55,691 nucleotides of DNA, taken from the NCBI GenBank assembly GCA_902478425.1, contig CABSKV010000001.1, positions 1 through 55,691 on the forward strand, written 5' to 3'. Both the position numbers and the translations under genes were made by a program. The notes under the pieces are model-generated. The model did not search any database and was not told where the DNA came from. It worked only from the letters and a program-made list of their open reading frames with translations. Positions 1-7,099 of the stretch are shown here, piece after piece. This stretch comes from an uncultured Coriobacteriia bacterium. Its GTDB lineage: Bacteria; Actinomycetota; Coriobacteriia; Coriobacteriales; QAMH01. Each line of letters begins with the position of its first letter. The first letter of the stretch is position 1.

Positions 1-48
1 CGAGATCTAGTACGGTCTCGTGGGCTCGGAGATGTGTATAAGAGACAG
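1..48 (+). other. Illumina Nextera i7 adapter remnant (non-genomic)
   Basis: Bases 30-48 read AGATGTGTATAAGAGACAG, the 19-bp Tn5 mosaic end. Bases 15-48 together match the Nextera read-2 transposase adapter. Bases 7-14 are CTAGTACG, which is the reverse complement of the common i7 index CGTACTAG, and bases 1-6 (CGAGAT) match the end of the P7 flow-cell sequence. Translation of the junction gives the familiar artefact peptides MYKRQ on plus and SLIHISEPTRPY on minus. Genomic sequence therefore starts at base 49 and any start codon inside 1-48 is false. Confidence 0.97.
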
Positions 49-1497
49 GCGTTCAGCCTGCGTGAGGTTGGCGAGTTCGGCACGTCCTCGCTCATCACGC
101 GCACGACGAATGACATCCAGCAGCTCGAGCGCTTCGCCCACATGACGATGACCATTGCGATGATGTCGCCCATCATGTTCGTCGGCGCGGCCCTCATGGC
201 GTTCCAGAAGAGCGTCGAGCTGTCGATCGCCGTCTTCGCGGCCATCCCCATCATGGCGATTATCGTGGCGATCGTCATGAAGTTCACCATCCCGCTGCTG
301 CGCTCCCTGCAGGCCCGCATCGACGACCTCAACCGCGTCACGCGCGAGGGGCTGACGGGCATCCGCGTCATCAGGGCATACAACAAGGAGGACTTCGAGG
401 AAAGGCGCTTCTCGATCGCCAACAAGGTCCTCGCCGACACCAACGTCTCCGTCGCACGTCGCATGTCGGTGCTCATGCCGCTCATCGGCTTCGTCCTCGA
501 CATGGTGATCATCGTCATCGTCTGGGTGGGCGGCCAGCTCGTCGACCTGGGCAGCTTCCAGGCAGGCGATTTGATGGCCATCATCCAGTACGCCATGCTC
601 CTGCTCATGTCGGTGATGATGCTCTCGATGATCTTCATGATCTGGCCGCGTGCCCAGGCTGCCGCCGAGCGTATCACGGCCGTGCTGCAATGCGAGCCGA
701 CCGTCCATGACCCTGACGATGACGAGCGCGCCGAGATTCCCGCAGCCGCGCACGCGCATACGCTGCGCTTCGAGGACGTGGGCTTTTGCTTCGAGGGCGC
801 TGACGAGCCGACGCTCGACGGCATCGACTTCACGCTCGAGGCTGGCAAGACCTATGCGCTCATCGGCGCGACCGGCTCGGGCAAGAGCGTGCTCGTCGAC
901 CTCATCGAGCGTTTCTACGACCCGACACGCGGCCGCATTCTGCTCGACGGCGTCGACATCTCGTGCATCCCGCAAGCCGAGCTGCGTTCGCTCATCTCGT
1001 ACGCGCCGCAGAAGACCACGCTGTTCACGGGAACGATTGCCGACAACATCCGCTACGGCAACATGGGCGCAAGCGACGAGGAGGTCATCGAGGCGGCACG
1101 CGAGGCGGCGGCCTATGACTTCATCATGGAAAAGCCCGAGGGCTTCGAGACCCAGGTCACGCAGGCAGGCGGTGGCTTGTCCGGCGGCCAGAAGCAGCGC
1201 ATCGCCATAGCCCGCGCGCTGGCCAAGAAGGCCGGCCTCTACGTCTTCGACGATTCGTTTTCCGCGCTCGACTTCAAGACAGACGCGCAGGTGCGCGCCA
1301 ACCTCAAGCGTGCGACGAAGGGCGCGACCGTGCTCATCGTGGCGCAGCGTGTCGCCGTCGCGATGGATGCCGATATGGTCATCGTGCTTGACGAGGGCCG
1401 TATCGACTCGATTGGCACGCACGAGGAGCTGCTCGGCGCGAGCGAGGTCTACCACGAGATCGTCGCCTCCCAGATCACGGATGAGGAGGCGAGGTAG
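49..1497 (+). CDS. ABC exporter subunit, degenerate-site half (5' truncated)
   Basis: Half-transporter of the multidrug/lipid exporter type: transmembrane helices then a nucleotide-binding domain. The first roughly 100 residues are missing because the contig begins inside the gene; the apparent start at base 34 is adapter. Walker A (GATGSGKS) is at bases 865-888, the signature LSGGQ begins at 1177, and Walker B reads VFDDS, with Asp where the catalytic Glu normally sits. The switch His is replaced by Gln (VAQRVA, about 1345). These changes are typical of the non-hydrolysing half of heterodimeric exporters. The partner follows 3 bp downstream, so the two are co-translated. The substrate cannot be told from sequence. 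Confidence 0.93.
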   Translation, partial: AFSLREVGEFGTSSLITRTTNDIQQLERFAHMTMTIAMMSPIMFVGAALMAFQKSVELSIAVFAAIPIMAIIVAIVMKFTIPLLRSLQARIDDLNRVTREGLTGIRVIRAYNKEDFEERRFSIANKVLADTNVSVARRMSVLMPLIGFVLDMVIIVIVWVGGQLVDLGSFQAGDLMAIIQYAMLLLMSVMMLSMIFMIWPRAQAAAERITAVLQCEPTVHDPDDDERAEIPAAAHAHTLRFEDVGFCFEGADEPTLDGIDFTLEAGKTYALIGATGSGKSVLVDLIERFYDPTRGRILLDGVDISCIPQAELRSLISYAPQKTTLFTGTIADNIRYGNMGASDEEVIEAAREAAAYDFIMEKPEGFETQVTQAGGGLSGGQKQRIAIARALAKKAGLYVFDDSFSALDFKTDAQVRANLKRATKGATVLIVAQRVAVAMDADMVIVLDEGRIDSIGTHEELLGASEVYHEIVASQITDEEAR

Positions 1498-1500
1498 CCG

Positions 1501-3393
1501 ATGTCGCCCCAGCATCCCAATCCGATGCAAGCTGGCCGCAAGGGCGGCCCCCGTGGTCCTCATGGCCCACACGGACCCCATGGCGGCGCGCCGGTCGAGA
1601 AGGCGAAGAACGCCAAGGGTACGGTTCGGCGTCTGCTCACCTTCATCAAGCCCGAGATTCCCAAGATCGTCCTCGTCTTGGTCTGCGCCGTCATCGCCAC
1701 CTTGTTCGATATCCTCTGCCCGCGGCAGCTCGGCATGGCCACGACCGAGATATTCCGCGCCGGTGTCGCGATCGCCAACGGCGAGGTGGGCGCGGGCGTG
1801 AATTTCGAGCTCCTCAAGGAGATACTGCTCATCCTCATCATCTTGTACGTGTGCTATCAGGTGTTCACGTACCTGCAGGCCTTCGTCATGGCGCGCGTCG
1901 CGCAAAACGTCGTCTACTCGCTGCGCCAGCAGACCGAGGAAAAGCTCAACCGCATTCCGCTGTCCTACTACGACTCGCATTCGAAGGGCGACATCCTCTC
2001 GCGCGTCGTCAACGACATCGACCTCATCTCGACGACCCTGCAAGACGGCATGACGCAGGCGCTCACCTCGGTCATCACCATCATCGGCGTCTTCATCATG
2101 ATGATGATCATGAGCCCGCTCGTCACGGTCATCGCGCTGTGCACGCTGCCGGTCTCCGTCGCCCTCACGGCCATCGTCGCCAAGCGCTCGCAGCGTTTCT
2201 TCCTCGCCCAGCAGACATCGCTCGGCATTCTCGACGCGCATATCGAGGAGACGTATGGCGGGCACACGGAGGTCAAGGCGTTCGCGCACGAGCAGGGTGC
2301 TATCGAGGATTTCGAGCGTATCAACAACGAGTACTTCGGACATGCCTGGCGCGCGCAGTTCGTCTCGGGCCTCATCCGCCCGCTCATGATCTTCGTGGGC
2401 AATCTCGCCTACATCGCCATCGTGTGCATCGGCGGATGGCAGGCCATCGTCGGCGCCATCACGGTTGGCGAGGTGCAGGCGTTCACGCAGTACATGCGCA
2501 ACTTCACGCGCCCCATCAGTCAGCTCGCGGGCATCATCAACACCTTCCAGGCCACGATTGCCGGCGCCGAGCGCGTCTTCGAGATCCTTGACCAGCCCGA
2601 GATGAGCGATGAGACCGGCCTGCTGCCCGACACGACGAAGGGCCGTGGTCACATCGAGTTCGAACACGTGCGCTTTGGCTATGACCCCGCCAAGCCCGTC
2701 ATTCACGATCTGTCGGTCGAGGTGCAGCCCGGCCAGATGGTCGCCATCGTGGGTCCCACAGGCGCGGGCAAGACGACGCTCGTCAACTTGCTCATGCGCT
2801 TCTACGAGATCGATGCGGGTGCAATCCTGCTCGACGGGCGCGATATCCGCAGCATCAAGCGCGATGAGCTGCGTGCCCACATGGGCATGGTGCTCCAGGA
2901 TACCTGGCTGTTCAACGGCACCATACGCGACAACATCGCCTATGGCGTTGACGAGGCAAGCGGCGAGGACATCGAGCGTGCCGCGCGTGCGGCCCACGTC
3001 GATCACTTCATCCACACGCTTCCCGACGGCTACGACACCGTCATCAACGAGGAGGCTTCCAACATATCGGCGGGCCAGCGCCAGCTCATCACCATCGCTC
3101 GCGCCCTGCTCGCCGACCCCGAAATCCTCATTCTCGACGAGGCGACCAGCTCCATCGACACGCGCACCGAGCGCCTCGTGCAGCATGCGATGACCGAGCT
3201 TGCGAGCACGCGCACGAGCTTCGTCATCGCGCATCGCCTGTCGACCATCCGCGACGCGGACGTGATTCTCGTGCTGAGGGAAGGCGACATCGTCGAGATG
3301 GGCACGCACGAGCAGCTCCTGCTGCAGGATGGCTTCTACGCCGAGCTTTACAACTCGCAGTTCAGCGATTGCATCGACGAGGTCGACTACTAA
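1501..3393 (+). CDS. ABC exporter subunit, catalytic half
   Basis: Full-length (630 aa) half-transporter partnering the upstream gene. A short His/Gly/Pro-rich N-terminus (GPHGPHGPHGG) precedes six predicted membrane helices and a nucleotide-binding domain. Walker A is GPTGAGKT, Walker B is ILILDEATS with the catalytic Glu intact, and the switch His is present (IAHRLST). Its signature is ISAGQ rather than LSGGQ; it would face the degenerate Walker site of the partner, so all deviations fall in one of the two ATP sites. The ATG follows a GAGGAGGCGAGG ribosome-binding site that lies in the end of the previous gene. Function in efflux is inferred from family. Confidence 0.93.
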   Translation: MSPQHPNPMQAGRKGGPRGPHGPHGPHGGAPVEKAKNAKGTVRRLLTFIKPEIPKIVLVLVCAVIATLFDILCPRQLGMATTEIFRAGVAIANGEVGAGVNFELLKEILLILIILYVCYQVFTYLQAFVMARVAQNVVYSLRQQTEEKLNRIPLSYYDSHSKGDILSRVVNDIDLISTTLQDGMTQALTSVITIIGVFIMMMIMSPLVTVIALCTLPVSVALTAIVAKRSQRFFLAQQTSLGILDAHIEETYGGHTEVKAFAHEQGAIEDFERINNEYFGHAWRAQFVSGLIRPLMIFVGNLAYIAIVCIGGWQAIVGAITVGEVQAFTQYMRNFTRPISQLAGIINTFQATIAGAERVFEILDQPEMSDETGLLPDTTKGRGHIEFEHVRFGYDPAKPVIHDLSVEVQPGQMVAIVGPTGAGKTTLVNLLMRFYEIDAGAILLDGRDIRSIKRDELRAHMGMVLQDTWLFNGTIRDNIAYGVDEASGEDIERAARAAHVDHFIHTLPDGYDTVINEEASNISAGQRQLITIARALLADPEILILDEATSSIDTRTERLVQHAMTELASTRTSFVIAHRLSTIRDADVILVLREGDIVEMGTHEQLLLQDGFYAELYNSQFSDCIDEVDY

Positions 3394-3430
3394 CGGGCAA
3401 GACAAGAGTCGCCTGCCCGGCGGCTGTCTT
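3394..3430 (+). terminator. Weak terminator-like hairpin after ABC operon
   Basis: CGGGCA (3394-3399) can pair with TGCCCG (3414-3419) around a 14-nt loop, and a TGTCTTTT tail follows. The stem is short, so this is only a possible terminator. Confidence 0.35.
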
Positions 3431-3440
3431 TTCCATAGCG

Positions 3441-3446
3441 TATAAT
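3441..3446 (+). promoter_or_regulatory. -10 element for HAD/mutY-like operon
   Basis: A perfect TATAAT lies 41 bp before the TTG start of the HAD gene. No convincing -35 is found 16-18 bp upstream. Confidence 0.55.
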
Positions 3447-3486
3447 TCGCGAGACGAATCTGCTTTTCGATGCATGGAGGGATGCA

Positions 3487-4152
3487 TTGATACGCGTTGC
3501 CGCTTTCGATCTGGACGGAACGATCATAGACGGGGAGTCGCCGCTCAAGCTCACGACGAGCTTGCTGCGCCATCGTCAGCTGCCCATACACAAGGCCTTC
3601 CTCATGGGCATCTGGGGCATTCGCTATCGTCTGCGCCTGCCGCTCGTCGAGTCTACGCCCCGCGAGCTCCTGTTCTCGGCGCTCACCGAGCCGACGGTCG
3701 AGGAAGTCGATGCCGAGATCATGGATGTGTTCGAGCGCCGCATTCGCAAGCGCATACGCCCCGGTGCCGTGCGCGAGATCGAGCGTTGCCGCGAGGACGG
3801 CATGAAGATCGTCCTGGCATCCGCCTCCTTCAAGCCCATCACCACGACGATCGTCGAGGAGTTTGGCTTTGACGGCCAGGTCTCGACCATCATGGAGGAG
3901 AAGGACGGTCATTACACCGGTCGCGTCGTCGGCGTGCCCGTGCAGGGGCGCGAGAAGTTGCGCCTGCTCGTCCAGCTCTGCAACGACATGTTCGGCCCGG
4001 GTAATTGGGTGCTCGAGCGCGCCTATAGCGACCATTACAGCGACATTCCCATGCTCGAGCATGCACACGAGGTCACGGTCGTCGACCCGGACAAGAAGCT
4101 CGAGCGCATCGCCAAGAGGCGTGGCTGGGAGATTGTCGACTGGGATTCGTGA
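3487..4152 (+). CDS. HAD-superfamily phosphatase, SerB-like (HAD-IB)
   Basis: A 221-aa haloacid-dehalogenase-fold hydrolase. Motif I is DLDGT near residue 8, the motif II Ser lies in VLASAS, and a late DIPML segment supplies the acidic Mg2+ ligands after the SDHYSD stretch. The layout resembles the phosphoserine phosphatase/HAD-IB group. The start is TTG, chosen because GGAGGG sits 5-12 bases upstream and every in-frame upstream codon leads to a stop. The gene runs into the next glycosylase gene with almost no gap, so the two are probably co-transcribed. The substrate is not known; a phospho-amino acid or a phospholipid head group is possible. Confidence 0.85.
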   Translation: MIRVAAFDLDGTIIDGESPLKLTTSLLRHRQLPIHKAFLMGIWGIRYRLRLPLVESTPRELLFSALTEPTVEEVDAEIMDVFERRIRKRIRPGAVREIERCREDGMKIVLASASFKPITTTIVEEFGFDGQVSTIMEEKDGHYTGRVVGVPVQGREKLRLLVQLCNDMFGPGNWVLERAYSDHYSDIPMLEHAHEVTVVDPDKKLERIAKRRGWEIVDWDS

Positions 4153-4154
4153 TC

Positions 4155-5006
4155 ATGGATCTCTCGGCTGCAAGGCTCGACGCATTCACCGAGACCGTCT
4201 GGGAGCAGGGGCGCGAGCTCTATCGCGACCTGCCCTGGCGCAATACCTACGATCCCTATGCAATCTTTCTTTCCGAGGTCATGCTCCAACAGACCCAGGT
4301 CTCGCGCGTCATGGGCCGCTGGGAGCAGTGGCTCGACACGTTTCCGACCATCGCCGACCTCGCCGCTGCACCATTGCCGCCGGTACTCGAGTTGTGGCAG
4401 GGCATGGGCTATAACCGCCGAGCGCTCAACCTCAAGCGCTGCGCCGAGGAAGTCGTCGCCACGTATGGCGGCGAGATCCCGAGCGACAAGAAGGCGCTGT
4501 TGGCCTTGCCCGGCATCGGCCCTTCGACATCTGCAGGTGTGCGCATATTTGCATTCCAGCAGCCTGACATGTACCTCGAGACGAACGTACGCGCCGTGTT
4601 CATCCACGAGTTCTTCGACGAGCACGAAGTCGTGAGCGACAAGCAACTCATCCCGCTCGTCGAGGCGACCTGTCCCGCCGACGAGCGCGTGCGCGATTGG
4701 TACTACGCTCTGCTCGACTATGGTGCGCACCTGAAGAAGACGATGGTCAACCCCACGCGCAAGAGCAAGCACTACACGCGCCAGTCCAAGTTCGAGGGAA
4801 GCCATCGGCAAAAGCGCGCCTATCTGCTGCGGCGCGTCATAGACGATGCCCTGACGAGCGAGGAGCTGGCGCGTGACCTAGCGCAAAGCGAGCAGGAGGC
4901 GGGGCGCGAGGCACCTTCGCTCGAGGAGACCCGCGCCATACTCGCCGAGCTCGAACGCGAGGGTTTCATCGTGCGTCAGGGGGATGCGTGGCTGTGCGCG
5001 GAATAG
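4155..5006 (+). CDS. MutY-like HhH-GPD DNA glycosylase lacking Fe-S cluster
   Basis: A base-excision-repair glycosylase of the HhH-GPD superfamily, 283 aa, closest in layout to A/G-specific adenine glycosylase MutY. LPWR and LSEVMLQQTQV (catalytic-site Glu about 41) are present, then the helix-hairpin-helix LPGIGPSTSAG. The position of the MutY catalytic Asp (LDGNV in E. coli) reads LETNV here, so Asp is replaced by Glu (about 142). The four cysteines that bind the [4Fe-4S] cluster are absent; that region is KTMVNPTRKSKHY. The C-terminal NUDIX-like domain is replaced by a short winged-helix-like tail. An alternative GTG start lies at 4149; ATG 4155 has better spacing to GGGA. Confidence 0.85.
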   Translation: MDLSAARLDAFTETVWEQGRELYRDLPWRNTYDPYAIFLSEVMLQQTQVSRVMGRWEQWLDTFPTIADLAAAPLPPVLELWQGMGYNRRALNLKRCAEEVVATYGGEIPSDKKALLALPGIGPSTSAGVRIFAFQQPDMYLETNVRAVFIHEFFDEHEVVSDKQLIPLVEATCPADERVRDWYYALLDYGAHLKKTMVNPTRKSKHYTRQSKFEGSHRQKRAYLLRRVIDDALTSEELARDLAQSEQEAGREAPSLEETRAILAELEREGFIVRQGDAWLCAE

Positions 5007-5021
5007 CCGAAGGCGCAGCTG

Positions 5022-5030
5022 TGCTAGAAT
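5022..5030 (+). promoter_or_regulatory. Extended -10 for pheA
   Basis: TGCTAGAAT at 5022-5030 is an extended -10 (TGn plus TAGAAT), 38 bp before the pheA ATG. Confidence 0.55.
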
Positions 5031-5068
5031 GCCCAGTCAACGCAAGCTAAACGAAGGTATTCACGTAC

Positions 5069-5917
5069 ATGTCTCAATGCAAACCGACTTACGCATTTCT
5101 TGGTCCCATCGGAACCTTTTCCGACATGGCGGTGCGCGCGCTCGTCGAGCGCGGCTCGCTGCCCGCCGATTACGAGCCGCTGCCCTGCGAATCGCTCCCC
5201 GAGGTCTTCGAGGCCGTCGAGCGCGGCAAGGCGGAGTACGGCATCGTCCCCATCGAGAACTCGCTCGAGGGTTCGGTCACGGCCGTCCTCGACGCGTTTG
5301 CCTTCACCTCGCGCGCGGAGATTCTGGGAGAAATCGCCATCGACATCCACCAGGCGCTCCTGCTCAATCCGGATGCCACGCTCGATGATGTGACGACCAT
5401 CGCCTCGCACACCCAGGGCATCGGGCAGTGCCGTCGCTGGATTAACCAGAACCTTCCCGGACGCCAGCTGCGTCTCGCCAATTCGACGGCCGCAGCCGCC
5501 GAGATGGCCGCCGCCGACAAGACCGTCGCCGCCATTGCAGCGCCGCTTGCCGCCGAGATCTGCGGCATCAACGTCTACGAGGAAGCCATCGAGGACAACC
5601 TGAGCAGCCAGACGCGTTTCGTCATCATCGGCAAGGGCCCGGTCGCGCACGAGGGTCCGGGCAAGAGTACGCTCGCGCTCTTCATGAACGCCGACCGTCC
5701 GGGCACGCTGCAGATGATCCTGTCGGAGCTCTTCTTCGCCGGCGTCAACCTCACGATGGTCCAGTCGCGCCCGACCAAGCAGGACCTGGGCGACTACATG
5801 TTCTTCATGGATATCGACGGATACGCCGACGATCCCAATATCCAGATCGCGCTCAACTGCCTGCGCATGAAGATGCGCGAGGTCAAGGTCATCGGCTCGT
5901 ATCCACGCAGCGTCTGA
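5069..5917 (+). CDS. pheA: Prephenate dehydratase
   Basis: Converts prephenate to phenylpyruvate in phenylalanine synthesis. The 282-aa protein has the monofunctional layout: an N-terminal dehydratase domain (FLGPIGTFS; IPIENSLEGSV; the TRF motif in SSQTRFVIIG that is needed for catalysis) and a C-terminal ACT domain from about residue 200. The ACT domain carries RPGTLQMIL and QSRPTK, the latter a variant of the ESRP phenylalanine-binding motif, so feedback control by phenylalanine is likely. There is no chorismate mutase domain. The gene appears to be a single transcription unit with its own extended -10. Confidence 0.96.
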   Translation: MSQCKPTYAFLGPIGTFSDMAVRALVERGSLPADYEPLPCESLPEVFEAVERGKAEYGIVPIENSLEGSVTAVLDAFAFTSRAEILGEIAIDIHQALLLNPDATLDDVTTIASHTQGIGQCRRWINQNLPGRQLRLANSTAAAAEMAAADKTVAAIAAPLAAEICGINVYEEAIEDNLSSQTRFVIIGKGPVAHEGPGKSTLALFMNADRPGTLQMILSELFFAGVNLTMVQSRPTKQDLGDYMFFMDIDGYADDPNIQIALNCLRMKMREVKVIGSYPRSV

Positions 5918-5925
5918 GAATGCCG

Positions 5926-5931
5926 TATACT
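5926..5931 (+). promoter_or_regulatory. -10 element placed for a leaderless transcript
   Basis: TATACT ends 7 bp before the ATG at 5939. Transcription would begin at or within a base or two of the start codon, and no Shine-Dalgarno sequence is present in between. Confidence 0.55.
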
Positions 5932-5938
5932 TACCCAC

Positions 5939-7099
5939 ATGCAAACGTGGATACACTACTTGCTAATCTTTGCCATTGCCTTTGCCGCGACGGCCGCCTT
6001 CGTTCCTCCCGTCAGGCGCTTCGCGACGGCACGTGGCATCGTCGATGAGCCCGGTCCGCGCCGCGTCAATCGCAGGCCCGTTCCGCGCATGGGCGGCATC
6101 GCCATGTTCGGCGGTCTGCTCGTCGCCATCATCATCGAATACATCGGCGAGCGCACCGGCTTCTGGAACGGCCCCCTCTACATTCCGGGCGAGGTGAACA
6201 TCAGGTCCCTCGGCGTGCTCATCGGGCTTGCCTTCATCGTGATCGTGGGCATCATCGATGACGTGCGCAACCTCGGGGCGGGCGTGAAGTTCGTCGGCCA
6301 GGTGATCGCGTCATGCATCATCGCGGGTACGGGCACGGTTCTGCATGCGTTTCAGATTCCCGGTTCCGCGCTTGTCATCGACTTCGGGATTTGGGCCTAT
6401 CCCATCACGGTCATATACCTCGTCTGCTTCATCAACATCATCAACCTCATCGACGGCCTCGACGGCCTGGCCGCTGGCATCACGGGCATGGCGGCAATCA
6501 CGCTCTTCATCATGTTCATGACGCTGCAGCAGACCGAGGCCGCGCTGCTCGCGGCAATCACCGCTGCGGTGGCCGGTGCCTTTCTCATCTATAACTTCTA
6601 CCCGGCAAGCATCTTCATGGGCGATTCCGGCTCGATGCTACTCGGCTTGCTACTCGGCTCGGTCTCCCTGGTGGGCACCACGCGCCTGCTTTCGGTGACG
6701 CTGCTCATCGTTCCCATCATCGTGGCGCTCATCCCCATCATCGACACGGCTGCTGCCATCGTGCGTCGCCTGCGCAAGCACGAGTCGATCGCCACGCCCG
6801 ATGCCGGCCACATTCACCACCGCCTGCTCCTGCGCGGCTACTCGCAGCGCAAGGCGGTGCTGCTCATCTACTTGTGGACGGCCATACTCTGCATCGGCAC
6901 CCTGCTCATGTGGGTGCTCGGCGGCGCGGCCAAGCTGGTGATCTTCATCTTGCTGCTCATCGCCTCGGCCATCATCGTCTATAAGATCGGCCTGTTTGAT
7001 CCGGTGCGCCAGCGTCACGGCCGCGGTGACGTCGTGTACGACACCAATGGCATCGATCCCGAACACGAGCCACCCCATGACGAGCACCCCGGAGCATAG
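5939..7099 (+). CDS. Undecaprenyl-phosphate GlcNAc-1-P transferase (WecA/TagO/MraY family)
   Basis: A polytopic membrane enzyme (386 aa) that starts a cell-envelope polysaccharide by joining a sugar phosphate to undecaprenyl phosphate. Family motifs seen in order are PVPRMGG, the Mg2+-binding GIIDDV, NIINLIDGLDGLA, FMGDSGSM and the HIHHRLL cytoplasmic loop typical of WecA/TagO rather than MraY. About eleven hydrophobic segments are visible. The C-terminal tail is polar and acidic. The gene overlaps the start of uvrC by 23 bp. The exact sugar donor cannot be read from sequence. Confidence 0.92.
   Translation: MQTWIHYLLIFAIAFAATAAFVPPVRRFATARGIVDEPGPRRVNRRPVPRMGGIAMFGGLLVAIIIEYIGERTGFWNGPLYIPGEVNIRSLGVLIGLAFIVIVGIIDDVRNLGAGVKFVGQVIASCIIAGTGTVLHAFQIPGSALVIDFGIWAYPITVIYLVCFINIINLIDGLDGLAAGITGMAAITLFIMFMTLQQTEAALLAAITAAVAGAFLIYNFYPASIFMGDSGSMLLGLLLGSVSLVGTTRLLSVTLLIVPIIVALIPIIDTAAAIVRRLRKHESIATPDAGHIHHRLLLRGYSQRKAVLLIYLWTAILCIGTLLMWVLGGAAKLVIFILLLIASAIIVYKIGLFDPVRQRHGRGDVVYDTNGIDPEHEPPHDEHPGA

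Noticed and set aside
34..48. Start codon for the first ABC gene
   Set aside because: Lies in the adapter; the true N-terminus is off the contig.
7..4068. 1,353-residue minus-strand ORF
   Set aside because: Antisense shadow of the ABC, HAD genes; low-complexity Arg/Asp/His/Leu composition, no domain, and its end is translated adapter.
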